NCBI RefSeq assembly: GCF_038500265.1
Contig: NZ_CP150637.1
Span: 2,001,501 to 2,065,500 of the forward strand
DNA length: 64,000 nucleotides
Reading direction: 5' to 3'
Source: Ignatzschineria larvae DSM 13226
Lineage (GTDB): Bacteria > Pseudomonadota > Gammaproteobacteria > Cardiobacteriales > Wohlfahrtiimonadaceae
Shown here: one piece after another, positions 44,436-52,789 of the stretch
How the letters are laid out: each line of letters starts with the position of its first letter
Numbering within the stretch: position 1 is the stretch's first letter
Notes under the pieces: generated by a model
Databases searched by the model: none
What the model was told of the DNA's origin: nothing
What the model saw: the letters and a program-made list of their open reading frames with translations, nothing else
Translations under genes and position numbers: made by a program

Positions 44436-45221
44436 TCATTGCGCTTGGCAAGAGGCATCGCCGGTACGATGATTAATCGCACCATTTTTAATTAAGAGTT
44501 GTTGCATCTCTTGATGACCATTTTGACATGCATAGCTTAATGCACTCTGATTATAAGAGGGCCGCGCGGGGTTTGTTTCACTAGTCACTTTATTGAGATC
44601 AGCCCCTTGATCGATGAGATATTGCACCACATCTAACCGGTTATTGCTCGCCGCCACCATCACTAATGATTCACCATCATCTTCATAAGAGGTATCATTA
44701 ATATCATATTGATCTTTCAATGCTTCGTGTAGCTTTTTCACGATATTGACATTTTTCCCTAATACCGCTGATTTAAGCGTATGGTAGACATCGCCTTTAT
44801 CGGTCGCCCAAAGATTCGCATCATTCGCTAATAGGAAATCCACCATATCTTCATAACCAATAAATGCGGCCCAACCAAGTGCCGTTTGATCAAGGCTTCC
44901 CACATCTTTCGCCTCAATATCTTGCCCATTGGCAACCATTGCCTTCACTGTTTCAAGATCGCCCTGCTTCACCGCATCAAACCACTTCGCATCAGGCCCT
45001 GTTGATGGCGTTGTATAGAATACGCGATGTTTTAATTTCGTATCGCTCGCAATATCTTGCATCTCTTCTAAAGTATAGCGAAAACTCCCCGCTTGCGCTT
45101 CAAGTGCCGTCGGTGCCACTTCAATAACTTCTACTGCTGTCGTTACTTCCTGCGCATTAGCCGTTAACATTAACGACATTAATGTAGTCGCTACAATACT
45201 CTTTATTCCTAGTTTTTTCAT
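44436..45221 (-). CDS. Exported ankyrin-repeat protein
   Basis: A 261-residue protein with a Sec signal peptide (MKKLGIKSIVATTLMSLMLTA, cleavage near NAQEV). After a linker, three to four ankyrin repeats are visible: DLETVKAMVANGQDIEAKD, DQTALGWAAFIGYEDMVDFL, ESLVMVAASNNRLDVVQYLI and QSALSYACQNGHQEMQQLLI. It ends with an isolated cysteine. Likely periplasmic and involved in protein contacts; partners are unknown. A second, shorter ankyrin protein lies at 57.9-58.6 kb. Confidence 0.88.
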   Translation of the reverse strand: MKKLGIKSIVATTLMSLMLTANAQEVTTAVEVIEVAPTALEAQAGSFRYTLEEMQDIASDTKLKHRVFYTTPSTGPDAKWFDAVKQGDLETVKAMVANGQDIEAKDVGSLDQTALGWAAFIGYEDMVDFLLANDANLWATDKGDVYHTLKSAVLGKNVNIVKKLHEALKDQYDINDTSYEDDGESLVMVAASNNRLDVVQYLIDQGADLNKVTSETNPARPSYNQSALSYACQNGHQEMQQLLIKNGAINHRTGDASCQAQ

Positions 45222-45481
45222 AATGAGCCTTCCTAATCTAATGTAGTTTTAATCTACCACTATATAAAGTGGCGGAATTCAATTGGGTGATTCAATATTT
45301 TAATGAAATTACTTTTTATAACAAAAAAGTTAAATAAGTTAACAGCATAGCATATGCATTCTCAACTCGCATGTCTTCGAGGGAAAATCTCTTATTCCCG
45401 ACAGGAAAAAGATTATTTTCTATCTATAAAATAAGTAAGAGCTGATCCCCTCATACCGAAAAATATTTTAATTTACCTTTG

Positions 45482-45497
45482 ATTGACAAAGGTCAAT
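45482..45497. promoter_or_regulatory. FNR/CRP-family-like palindrome, TTGAC-N4-GTCAA
   Basis: ATTGAC-AAAG-GTCAAT is a perfect palindrome close to the FNR/Anr consensus TTGAT-N4-ATCAA. It lies 71 bp upstream of the dehydrogenase operon and coincides with a TTGACA -35 match. An identical-type site lies upstream of the ChaA-like antiporter. Regulation by an FNR-family protein is inferred. Confidence 0.5.
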
Positions 45498-45511
45498 ATT
45501 TCTCTTGTTAA

Positions 45512-45523
45512 TGTATGCATACA
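45512..45523. promoter_or_regulatory. 12-bp perfect palindrome TGTATGCATACA
   Basis: A fully self-complementary 12-mer 15 bp downstream of the FNR-like site and 45 bp before the first dehydrogenase gene. Size and form fit an operator for a dimeric repressor such as a GntR-family sugar-acid regulator, but no regulator gene is adjacent. Confidence 0.4.
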
Positions 45524-45567
45524 AAATTTTAATTATTTTAATTGCAACAAATGGAGAATAATGAATT

Positions 45568-46080
45568 ATGAATCAATATATTCCAAACGATCCTTCCCGC
45601 CGGAAATTTTTGATGAGTGGCTGTGCAGTTTCTGCATTAATGTTAATAAGCCCTCTATCCTTCGCCCAAAATCTTGTCCATCAAGAGGCAGATCTCAAGC
45701 TCGCTAACTTCCTCACTAATAAACAACTCGATCCTCAATTGGTCGCTCGAGCCTTTGATGCTCTCTCAAAAGTCAGCAGTACTTTCAAAACAGATGCGGC
45801 AGAGCTTTCAGCTTATATTCAAGATAAAGGTTTTTCTAGTATCGATACTTTAAAAAATGACCCGCTATTTAAGCAGCGTTATGTAAACACTGCAAGAGAT
45901 ATTATCTCAACTTTCTATTTAGGATATGCCGGCACCCCTATTCAACAACGGGCCCATGATGGTGTCGAGTTCGTCACTTATACCGAAATTGAAACCTATA
46001 AGCTAACGCAGAAGTATACCCCCATTCCCGGCTACTCCCATTGGACGACCAATTATTGGGCAACATTGCCTAAAGCTTAA
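45568..46080 (+). CDS. Tat-exported small subunit of FAD sugar dehydrogenase
   Basis: Small subunit (gamma type) of a membrane-bound FAD-dependent sugar, polyol or gluconate dehydrogenase, 170 residues. A twin-arginine signal SRRKFLMSG is followed by a hydrophobic stretch and cleavage near SFAQN. This Tat signal carries the folded catalytic partner across the membrane, as known for FAD glucose dehydrogenase. The C-terminal YTEIETYKLTQKYTPIPGYS and TTNYWATLP match the family. It leads a three-gene operon, 25 bp before the GMC subunit. Confidence 0.85.
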   Translation: MNQYIPNDPSRRKFLMSGCAVSALMLISPLSFAQNLVHQEADLKLANFLTNKQLDPQLVARAFDALSKVSSTFKTDAAELSAYIQDKGFSSIDTLKNDPLFKQRYVNTARDIISTFYLGYAGTPIQQRAHDGVEFVTYTEIETYKLTQKYTPIPGYSHWTTNYWATLPKA

Positions 46081-46105
46081 GTAATCTCAATAGAGGATAG
46101 AAACA

Positions 46106-47701
46106 ATGAGTACAAAAATATATGATGCTGATGTGATCGTCATCGGTTCCGGAGCAGTGGGATCAAATGTGGCGAATGAACTCGCAATGAAAGGAAAATC
46201 GGTTATTTTACTAGAAGCAGGCCCGAGTATTCCTCGCTGGAAGCTGCTTGAAAACTTTAAAAACTCTGGTCGCCACTATGATCGTAACAACGCTTATCCC
46301 AATAATCCTTGGGCACCTACGAGTAATCAAGAAGGCTATCTTGAGAATATCGGTTCATTTAATATGATGCCGGGCATGCTCAAACTTGTAGGGGGTACAA
46401 CAGCTCACTGGGGCGGTGCTACATGGCGCTATACACCTAGTGACTTTAAAATCAAAACGCTCTATGGTGTCGGTCGCGATTGGCCAATGACCTATGACGA
46501 TTTAGAACCTTATTATGTTCGTGCTGAATATGCGATCGGTGTTGCTGGCAATGATATTGAAGATCAATCTGGCGTTAATCCGGGAAAAGCATTCCCACCT
46601 CGCTCAAAACCTTATCCAATTGAGCCTGAAGCAGATATCTATATGACCACAAAGATCAAAGAAGCGCTTGAGCCTGCAGGTATTGCTGTGATTCATGAGC
46701 CTACTGTGCGAATTCCAAAATCTTACGATGGTCGTCCTGGTTGTCAAGGTAATAACAACTGTGATCAGATCTGCCCGATCGGTACGCTATACAATGGCTC
46801 AGTGCATGCAATGCGTTCTGTACGTAATGGCGCACAACTCATTACAGAAGCTGTTGTTCATAAAATTATTGTCGGTAAAGATAACAAAATTGAAGCAATT
46901 CAATATCTAAAACCCGATGGTAGTGAACATACCTTAACCGCTAAAGCCTTTGTTATTGCGGCACATAGTTTTGAGTCAGCTAAATTACTGATGATGAATG
47001 ATGTTGCAAATTCATCAGATATGGTCGGCCGAAACCTCATGGACCACGTCGGTATCTCTATGAATTTCCTCGCAAAAGAACCAATGTGGATGGGGCGTGG
47101 ACCTGTACAGCAAGCCACTGTTAATCAATGGCGTGAAGGAGATTTTAGATCTCAATACTCTGCGAATAAACATAGTTTTGCGAATAATAACCCTCAGGTA
47201 GATATTGCGTCTAAATTAATTGCGCAAGGTTATATGGGAACAGAGCTTGATGAAAAGATCATGGATTGGTCATCTCGTTGGGTCTCTATCTACACATTCT
47301 TTGAACAATTACCAGATCCTAAGAATCGAATTATGCCAAATCCAAATTGGAAAGATAGTATTGGTCTACCAGGCATTAAGATCCATTATGACGTGGATAG
47401 TTATGTACAGCGTGGTGCTGAAGCAGCAAAAGATCAATATCGCTTAATTACGCGCTTAATGGGTGGAGAATCTCTTACGATTAATACCGATTGGGAAAAT
47501 CATGATCACTTAATGGGAACACTCATTATGGGAGATAATCCGAAAGATTCTGTCACAAATCATGAAGGCCGTACATTTGATCATGACAATCTCTTTATCG
47601 CCTCTGTTGGGTTAATTCCTGCAGGAGGGGTTGTTAATCCCACATTAACAGCAATTGCCCTCGGCATTCGTACCGCAGATATCATTGCAAGGGAGGTATA
47701 A
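46106..47701 (+). CDS. GMC-family FAD catalytic subunit of sugar/aldonate dehydrogenase
   Basis: Catalytic flavoprotein of the complex, 531 residues. The FAD dinucleotide fold is VIVIGSGAVGSN (about 10-21), with LVGGTTAHWGG (about 94-104). Active-site residues are expected in HDHLMGT and VVNPTLTAIA at the C-terminus (GMC His/Asn pair). Cys213, Cys219 and Cys223 in GCQGNNNCDQICPIG match the 3Fe-4S site of FAD glucose dehydrogenases. The protein lacks its own signal and should travel with the Tat subunit. The substrate could be gluconate, glucose or sorbitol; sequence alone does not decide. Confidence 0.9.
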   Translation: MSTKIYDADVIVIGSGAVGSNVANELAMKGKSVILLEAGPSIPRWKLLENFKNSGRHYDRNNAYPNNPWAPTSNQEGYLENIGSFNMMPGMLKLVGGTTAHWGGATWRYTPSDFKIKTLYGVGRDWPMTYDDLEPYYVRAEYAIGVAGNDIEDQSGVNPGKAFPPRSKPYPIEPEADIYMTTKIKEALEPAGIAVIHEPTVRIPKSYDGRPGCQGNNNCDQICPIGTLYNGSVHAMRSVRNGAQLITEAVVHKIIVGKDNKIEAIQYLKPDGSEHTLTAKAFVIAAHSFESAKLLMMNDVANSSDMVGRNLMDHVGISMNFLAKEPMWMGRGPVQQATVNQWREGDFRSQYSANKHSFANNNPQVDIASKLIAQGYMGTELDEKIMDWSSRWVSIYTFFEQLPDPKNRIMPNPNWKDSIGLPGIKIHYDVDSYVQRGAEAAKDQYRLITRLMGGESLTINTDWENHDHLMGTLIMGDNPKDSVTNHEGRTFDHDNLFIASVGLIPAGGVVNPTLTAIALGIRTADIIAREV

Positions 47702-47704
47702 ACG

Positions 47705-49159
47705 ATGAAAATTTCAAAACTGACACAACTGATAACCGGTACCGCTCTCATTGGCTTATCAACACTGAGTCTCTCTTTTGCTCAAGCCAATAATGGGCTT
47801 GATTCTGCGCTCATCAAAAAAGGGGAACAGATCTCTATCGCCGGTGACTGCGTCGCTTGCCATACAACATCTCCCGATAAGCCCTATGCTGGCGGTCTTG
47901 TTTTTGCAATGCCAATGGGTGAAATTATCTCTACCAATATCACACCATCCAAAGAATTTGGGATTGGTAATTGGTCATTAGAGGAATTTGCTAATGCTGT
48001 TCGTAAAGGTGTTCGCCCTGATGGTAGTCATCTCTATCCGGCAATGCCCTACACTGCATTTGCAACCGTGACAGATGAAGATATTAAAGCACTTTATACT
48101 TACTTTATGCAGCAAGTAGAGCCTATTGAGGAAGCACCGACTCAAGTCACGAAACTTAAGTTTCCATTCAATCTTCCAGGAGCAATGACTGTTTGGAATA
48201 GCTTATTTGCCAACAATAAACCTTTTGCACCGGATCCAAATCTTTCAGAAATAGAAAATCGTGGTAAATATCTTGTTGATGGCTTAATGCATTGCTCTAC
48301 TTGTCATACTCCACGCAATCAGATGTTAGCAGAGGATTACAGCCAATATCTATCAGGTGGAGATGCAGGTGGTTGGCATGCGCCTAATATTACCTCTGAT
48401 AAAATCTCAGGAATTGGTAGCTGGAGTTTTGATGAACTCTTTACTTATCTCAAAACAGGGAAAGCTGAGGGGAAATCATCGGCGGCCGGCCCTATGGCAG
48501 AAGCCATTGATAAGAGTTTCTCTCTTATGACTGATAGCGACCTAGAGGCAGTTGTGGCCTATTTACAAAAAACACCTGCGATCTCAAATAAAGCACAACA
48601 AGCTCCGGCATATAGCTTTAAGGGAGAGAAAGTTATTTGGACGGATTATGAGAACTATCCTTCAACGGACAATCAATCAGAGGCTAATAGAGATCACTCC
48701 ACCTTAGACGGTGCAATTCTCTATAACCAAGCGTGTTCAAGCTGCCATGGCATTAATGGAGAAGGTTCATTAGATCATCATACGCCTGCACTGACACATA
48801 ACAGTACCGTTGGACGTTCAGACCGTACCAACCTTGTCATGAAAATTATGCAAGGGGTCATGCGCGAAGATGGAAAAACCCATGAAGTGACAACACTCAT
48901 GCCAGCATTTGCAGAGGAATATACAGAAATCTATTCATGGCTCAATAATGCCCAAATTGCCTCTGTTGCAAATTACGTGACAGAAAAATTTGGGGATGGG
49001 AAAGCAACCCTCTCTGAAAATGATGTGGTTGTGATCGCTCAAGGTGGTGAGTCACCATTCTTAATTCGATACGCTTCATTATTAGCCATTGCTGGTTTTA
49101 TTGTAGCGGCACTAGTGATTTTGTATATTTTAAAGCTAATATTTTTTAGAAAAAAATAA
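47705..49159 (+). CDS. Triheme cytochrome c subunit of the dehydrogenase complex
   Basis: Membrane-anchored cytochrome c (484 residues) that passes electrons from the flavoprotein to ubiquinone or an oxidase. It has a Sec signal (MKISKLTQLITGTALIGLS, cleavage near AQANN), three CxxCH heme sites (CVACH about 49-53, CSTCH about 197-201, CSSCH about 344-348) and a C-terminal transmembrane helix (LLAIAGFIVAALVILYILKL). GGAGG before the ATG overlaps the end of the preceding gene by spacing (4-bp gap). The architecture is that of gluconate 2-dehydrogenase and FAD-GDH beta subunits. Confidence 0.93.
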   Translation: MKISKLTQLITGTALIGLSTLSLSFAQANNGLDSALIKKGEQISIAGDCVACHTTSPDKPYAGGLVFAMPMGEIISTNITPSKEFGIGNWSLEEFANAVRKGVRPDGSHLYPAMPYTAFATVTDEDIKALYTYFMQQVEPIEEAPTQVTKLKFPFNLPGAMTVWNSLFANNKPFAPDPNLSEIENRGKYLVDGLMHCSTCHTPRNQMLAEDYSQYLSGGDAGGWHAPNITSDKISGIGSWSFDELFTYLKTGKAEGKSSAAGPMAEAIDKSFSLMTDSDLEAVVAYLQKTPAISNKAQQAPAYSFKGEKVIWTDYENYPSTDNQSEANRDHSTLDGAILYNQACSSCHGINGEGSLDHHTPALTHNSTVGRSDRTNLVMKIMQGVMREDGKTHEVTTLMPAFAEEYTEIYSWLNNAQIASVANYVTEKFGDGKATLSENDVVVIAQGGESPFLIRYASLLAIAGFIVAALVILYILKLIFFRKK

Positions 49160-49216
49160 GACGCGCTAAATGACGACTAGTTTAAAAAACTATATCAAAA
49201 TCTAGATCACATCAAT

Positions 49217-49253
49217 AATCCTCTTAGTAGCTTCTCTATTAAGGGGATTTTTT
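49217..49253 (+). terminator. Rho-independent terminator of the dehydrogenase operon
   Basis: AATCCTCTTA (49217-49226) and TAAGGGGATT (49240-49249) pair with one G-T, followed by T6. It is 58 bp after the cytochrome stop. Confidence 0.85.
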
Positions 49254-49273
49254 AATCCTGATGGAATAAATTC

Positions 49274-49449
49274 TATAGTAAATTGGATTTAAGAAAAAAG
49301 GTTTTTAAGCAGTTAGTATGGGATTTTAACGAGAAGATAAAATCCTTACTCAACAACACTTGCAAGATGCCGTATAGAACAGCTTCCTTGCCTCGATCAG
49401 CCGATGCGCCGGCATTTCAATAAGCTTACTTTGAACCGATCTGCCTATA
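49274..49449. repeat. Dispersed TIR-bounded repeat, copy G
   Basis: A 176-bp copy in the orientation of copy A. The left terminus is TATAGTAAATTGGATTTAAG; the right one is degenerate near its tip. The core reads GATGCCGTATAGAACAGC with one base changed from the family. It lies between the convergent cytochrome c and thiF genes. Confidence 0.85.
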
Positions 49450-49523
49450 CAATGAATCCTGAACTAAACTCGCAAATAAGAAACGATCCTGACCCCTACA
49501 CCTAGCGTAGATCCCTCACCTTA

Positions 49524-50612
49524 TCACGGCTTTGTGTAATGCATCATGATCTCCTCATAAACCCTCAACGCCTCTGCTTCATCACGTGCGCCATAGACAA
49601 TTCCTCGACCATCTGCGAAGAGGATAATTCGATGTTGGGCTAGATGAATATTGAGAAAGTAAGCATTGTATTGATAACTGACCTTATCGCTATCGAGGGC
49701 AACTTTTAGCATCTCAAGATCAAGAGGATTCTCTTCCCTAATCATCACCGTTCCCTCGCCACAGAGCTTTTGTACTTTACGCTTAGGGCGATTGAGTGCA
49801 GGATAAGTGGGATGATCGCCACAGGTTGGGCAATTGGGCTTTTTAAGGGACTCAATGGCGATATTTTGTTGATGAAAAGGCCATAGTTCAATCGTTAAAA
49901 GAGTGTTCCTCAATGCTAAAGGGTCGATCAACAACTTCATCGCTTCCGTTGTTTGAATCCCGGAAATTATCTGTAAAATCGATTGAATGACACCGACAGA
50001 ACTACAACTATCTTGCGTATCTAATGGTAGATAATCCGATAAACAGCGAAGGCAAGGACGATTCTCTTCAGGGCTATTGTGCGCTGGAATATTAAAGTTA
50101 TAGCTCATGCCATAGCTCTCTAAAGCAGAACCAAAAATCCAAGGTATATCTAACTTATAACAGGCATCATTAATCAAAAGCCTTAGTGAGAGATGATCCG
50201 TTCCATCTAGCAGCAGATCGTGGCCAGCGATTAATCTTTCAATATTATCACTAGCCACATCCATTAAATGCGTTGTAATCTCAACTTCAGGATTAATACT
50301 CTGAAGATGATGTTTAAGGGCAATCACTTTCGGCAGGGCTTGCTTAGCATCTGCTTCGGTAAAGAGCGTTTGGCGCTGTAGATTGGAATACTCTACAAAA
50401 TCTCGATCAATCAAGGTTAAATGACCAAAGCCGGCGCGCGTTAAAGTTTCCGCGTGCTGCGTTCCTAATGCACCACAACCGATAATCACCACTTTCGCTT
50501 GCCGAAAGCGCATCAAACCCGATTCACCAATACGATGAAATCGCATCAACCGGCTATATCGCACCTCTTCTACTTCTGTCAAAACAGAATGCTGATCCAC
50601 TTTATCCACCAA
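49524..50612 (-). CDS. thiF: ThiF/MoeB-type ThiS adenylyltransferase
   Basis: E1-like enzyme that adenylates the C-terminus of ThiS. The ATP-binding GCGALGTQHAETLTRAGFG and LIDRDFVEYSNLQRQTLF (arginine finger region), GTDHLSLRLLINDAC and CxxC pairs (CLRC, CPTC) for zinc are seen. At 362 residues it has a C-terminal extension of about 85 residues beyond the E. coli ThiF length, more like Bacillus-type MoeB/ThiF. Last gene of the tenI-thiS-thiG-thiF operon, 23 bp after thiG. Confidence 0.88.
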   Translation of the reverse strand: MVDKVDQHSVLTEVEEVRYSRLMRFHRIGESGLMRFRQAKVVIIGCGALGTQHAETLTRAGFGHLTLIDRDFVEYSNLQRQTLFTEADAKQALPKVIALKHHLQSINPEVEITTHLMDVASDNIERLIAGHDLLLDGTDHLSLRLLINDACYKLDIPWIFGSALESYGMSYNFNIPAHNSPEENRPCLRCLSDYLPLDTQDSCSSVGVIQSILQIISGIQTTEAMKLLIDPLALRNTLLTIELWPFHQQNIAIESLKKPNCPTCGDHPTYPALNRPKRKVQKLCGEGTVMIREENPLDLEMLKVALDSDKVSYQYNAYFLNIHLAQHRIILFADGRGIVYGARDEAEALRVYEEIMMHYTKP

Positions 50613-50635
50613 CGCACCTCTTCAAAAATGAATTT

Positions 50636-51406
50636 CTAGCTTGTAAGCAAGCCCGTTAAAGGGCTACTCGCTGTGGCCGTTAATTTTGCCGGCATTCGTT
50701 TCGCTTCATAACCTAACCGCCCGGCTTCTACTGCAAGTTTCATTGCCCGGCTCATCTTAATAGGATCTTCGCTATAAGCTACTGCACTATTCATCAAAAC
50801 ACCATCAGCCCCCAATTCCATTGCAAAAGCCACATCTTTCGGGCTGCCTAAGCCGGCATCGACAATCACAGGAACCGTTGCTTGCTCAATAATATGGTGT
50901 AAATTGACCGGATTAATAATCCCAAGTCCGCTACCAATAGGAGATGCGCCCGGCATAATGGCGTGACAACCCATCTCTTGCAATTTGCGCGCTAATACCA
51001 CGTCATCCGAGGTATAGACTAAAACGGTCATTCCCTCATTAAGTAGAATTTCTGTGGCTTTCAAGGTTTCTATAGGATCGGGCAGTAAGGTTTTCTGACA
51101 ACCAATCACTTCCACCTTGATCATATCGCATAGCCCTGACGCGTGAGCAAGCTTTGCGGTACGTACGGCTTCTTCTGCGGTATAAGCGCCGGCGGTATTG
51201 GGCAATAATTTATAACGGCTTAAATCGAGCGCTTCTAATAGATCGGGCTGATTCTCATCGAAGATATTCATACGCCGAACAGCAAAGGTCAAAACTTCTG
51301 TTTCACTCGCTTCCACAGCCCCTTTCTGCTCCTCAAAGTTGCGATATTTCCCTGTGCCTAAAAAGAGCCGAGAGTTAAATTCAAAGTTTCCTATTTTTAA
51401 AGTCAT
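50636..51406 (-). CDS. thiG: Thiazole synthase ThiG
   Basis: Forms the thiazole ring of thiamine from deoxyxylulose 5-phosphate, dehydroglycine and ThiS thiocarboxylate. [63 protein letters not shown] and [27 protein letters not shown]-type blocks are family signatures. I use the ATG at 51406, one base after the thiS stop, because GGAGG (inside the last codons of thiS) lies eight bases upstream; a GTG at 51415 would overlap thiS. Length 256. Confidence 0.95.
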   Translation of the reverse strand: MTLKIGNFEFNSRLFLGTGKYRNFEEQKGAVEASETEVLTFAVRRMNIFDENQPDLLEALDLSRYKLLPNTAGAYTAEEAVRTAKLAHASGLCDMIKVEVIGCQKTLLPDPIETLKATEILLNEGMTVLVYTSDDVVLARKLQEMGCHAIMPGASPIGSGLGIINPVNLHHIIEQATVPVIVDAGLGSPKDVAFAMELGADGVLMNSAVAYSEDPIKMSRAMKLAVEAGRLGYEAKRMPAKLTATASSPLTGLLTS

Positions 51407-51407
51407 C

Positions 51408-51653
51408 TTAACCACCTCCTACAAAATGGACTATTTCAAAACAATCATCGGCAGAAACTGTTTCTACCTTGTAATTCTCCGGGGAAATGACTGTCCTGTT
51501 TTTCTCAATAATAAAAAATCGCCGATGTGAAAGATTGAGCTTCTCAATCAGATCCGCCACCGATTTCACTTCCGCTGTAACCTGCATCGACTCACCATTC
51601 ACTTGAATCGTGATCTTATTCATATCCTCGGCAATTGCATTTTTAGGTATCAT
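51408..51653 (-). CDS. thiS: Sulfur-carrier protein ThiS
   Basis: Small ubiquitin-like sulfur carrier for thiazole synthesis. [13 protein letters not shown], the [10 protein letters not shown] helix and the C-terminal [11 protein letters not shown] with terminal glycines are typical. With the ATG at 51653, which has AAGGAG at good spacing, it is 81 residues; an ATG ten codons later would give the usual length of about 70. An 11-bp purine-rich repeat lies immediately upstream of its ribosome-binding site. Confidence 0.9.
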   Translation of the reverse strand: MIPKNAIAEDMNKITIQVNGESMQVTAEVKSVADLIEKLNLSHRRFFIIEKNRTVISPENYKVETVSADDCFEIVHFVGGG

Positions 51654-51665
51654 CGTTACCGCTCC

Positions 51666-51699
51666 TTTTCTCTCTCTTTTCTCTCTCTTTTCTCTCTAT
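51666..51699. repeat. 11-bp tandem repeat upstream of thiS
   Basis: Three units of TTTCTCTCTCT on the plus strand (AGAGAGAGAAA in the mRNA) fill the tenI-thiS gap just before the thiS Shine-Dalgarno sequence and touch the end of tenI. The purine-rich repeat could slip and change SD context or intergenic spacing. Confidence 0.65.
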
Positions 51700-52367
51700 T
51701 CTTTCTTCATCAAAATCTGCTGAAATTGTGTGGCTTGTCGAATGGCTTGATCGGTATCTAAGCGGTAATCTCTCAAGGGAAATAGAGTCGACATCAAGGC
51801 GATGCCATCGACAAAGGGGAATAGGCTTTCAACATTGCCAAGATTGATGCCGCCAATAGCAATTAGTTTGCCGGCAGAGGCATTATTCCCTCCATTGAGG
51901 CGACATTCTGCATTGATGGCTTCATAGGCTAACCGCAGATAATCAACACCTAATGGTGCATACTCTTTCGCTTCTGTGGGAAAAATGTGCCCTAAATAAC
52001 CATAGTCATAATGGGAAAGTTGCTTCTCCACGGCATTGACAGAATGAAACGATCTCCCCCATTGCAAAGTGGGAAAAGTGGCTTCTAATCGGCTTAAAGG
52101 TAAGCTCTGCTCAGTTAGATGAACTTTCTGAATGCCAAAGGTCAGCGCAATATCTGCTCGATCATTGATAATGAGCTTATCCGCAGGAATATCTGCCTGT
52201 AATAGCCGTTCAATCAATAGCGCAAGCGCTTTAGGGGAGCGAGATTTTTCCCGTAGTTGAATCGCATCCACATACGGCAAAAGCGCACCAATATGCGCCA
52301 CCAATGCTTGATCAGCAATCGTGGGGATATCTCGTGTGACTGCGTGTAGCTGTAAGGACTGTAACAT
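51696..52367 (-). CDS. tenI: TenI-like thiazole tautomerase (ThiE superfamily)
   Basis: TIM-barrel protein of the ThiE/TenI superfamily, 223 residues. TenI rather than ThiE is favoured by the start LQLHAVT (ThiE usually LYLVT), by IQLREKSRS, GRSFHS and especially GHIFPTEAKE, where the histidine replaces the proline of ThiE GPIFPT and corresponds to the catalytic His of Bacillus TenI. DGIALMSTLF also fits TenI. As tautomerase it would convert the ThiG product to the aromatic thiazole carboxylate. First gene after the TPP riboswitch; its SD lies in a small hairpin. A thiamine-phosphate synthase role cannot be ruled out. Confidence 0.78.
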   Translation of the reverse strand: MLQSLQLHAVTRDIPTIADQALVAHIGALLPYVDAIQLREKSRSPKALALLIERLLQADIPADKLIINDRADIALTFGIQKVHLTEQSLPLSRLEATFPTLQWGRSFHSVNAVEKQLSHYDYGYLGHIFPTEAKEYAPLGVDYLRLAYEAINAECRLNGGNNASAGKLIAIGGINLGNVESLFPFVDGIALMSTLFPLRDYRLDTDQAIRQATQFQQILMKKE

Positions 52368-52371
52368 CTTC

Positions 52372-52386
52372 TCTCCGTTGCGGAGA
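52372..52386 (-). promoter_or_regulatory. SD-sequestering hairpin before tenI
   Basis: TCTCCG, loop CAA, CGGAGA on the minus strand forms a perfect six-pair hairpin that contains the GGAG Shine-Dalgarno sequence, five bases before the tenI ATG. With the TPP aptamer just upstream it is a plausible translational expression platform. Confidence 0.6.
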
Positions 52387-52432
52387 TAAGATCATAATCG
52401 ACCTGCAGAGGGATTCTGCCGATCCATTATTC

Positions 52433-52527
52433 GCCACTTTCCTCCGCTAGTATTAACTAGATCAGGTTCTAAGAGTCCCGAAGTACCACTTCGATCTCAG
52501 CTGTTCATAACAGCACCTCTAGGGGAA
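52433..52527 (-). promoter_or_regulatory. TPP (THI-box) riboswitch
   Basis: On the minus strand the conserved THI elements appear in order: GGTGCTG, GAACAGCTGAGATCG, ACTTCGGGACTCTTAGAACC, TGATCTAGTTAATACTAGCG and GGAGG. CTGAGA and ACCTGATC are the pyrimidine- and pyrophosphate-sensing cores. It lies 65 bp upstream of the tenI start and should shut down the operon when thiamine pyrophosphate is plentiful. Confidence 0.95.
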
Positions 52528-52692
52528 TATTGTCTGCGCTATGGCACTGATAAAAAGGTGTATCCTCTACCTATCAGCGTACAATGCGCAATTTGTAATT
52601 CTGTTTGTAATACGATCAATATCGCGTTGAATCATCGAGTATAGAAGATCTTCTGACAATGGGCAACTCTCTTTTCTAAAGAGAGAGTCAAT

Positions 52693-52723
52693 AAAAAAGC
52701 GACACCCCTTTCAGAATATCGCT
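52693..52723 (-). terminator. Probable terminator after the ChaA-like gene
   Basis: AGCGA...TCGCT (52698-52702 and 52719-52723) with T6 on the minus strand. The stem is short, so the call is moderate. It lies between the antiporter stop and the riboswitch promoter region. Confidence 0.45.
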
Positions 52724-52789
52724 GCATTAAATTATTGAGCTGTACTGCTATATCATCGGTACTCATCCTACCGATCGATAGATTTTCTC

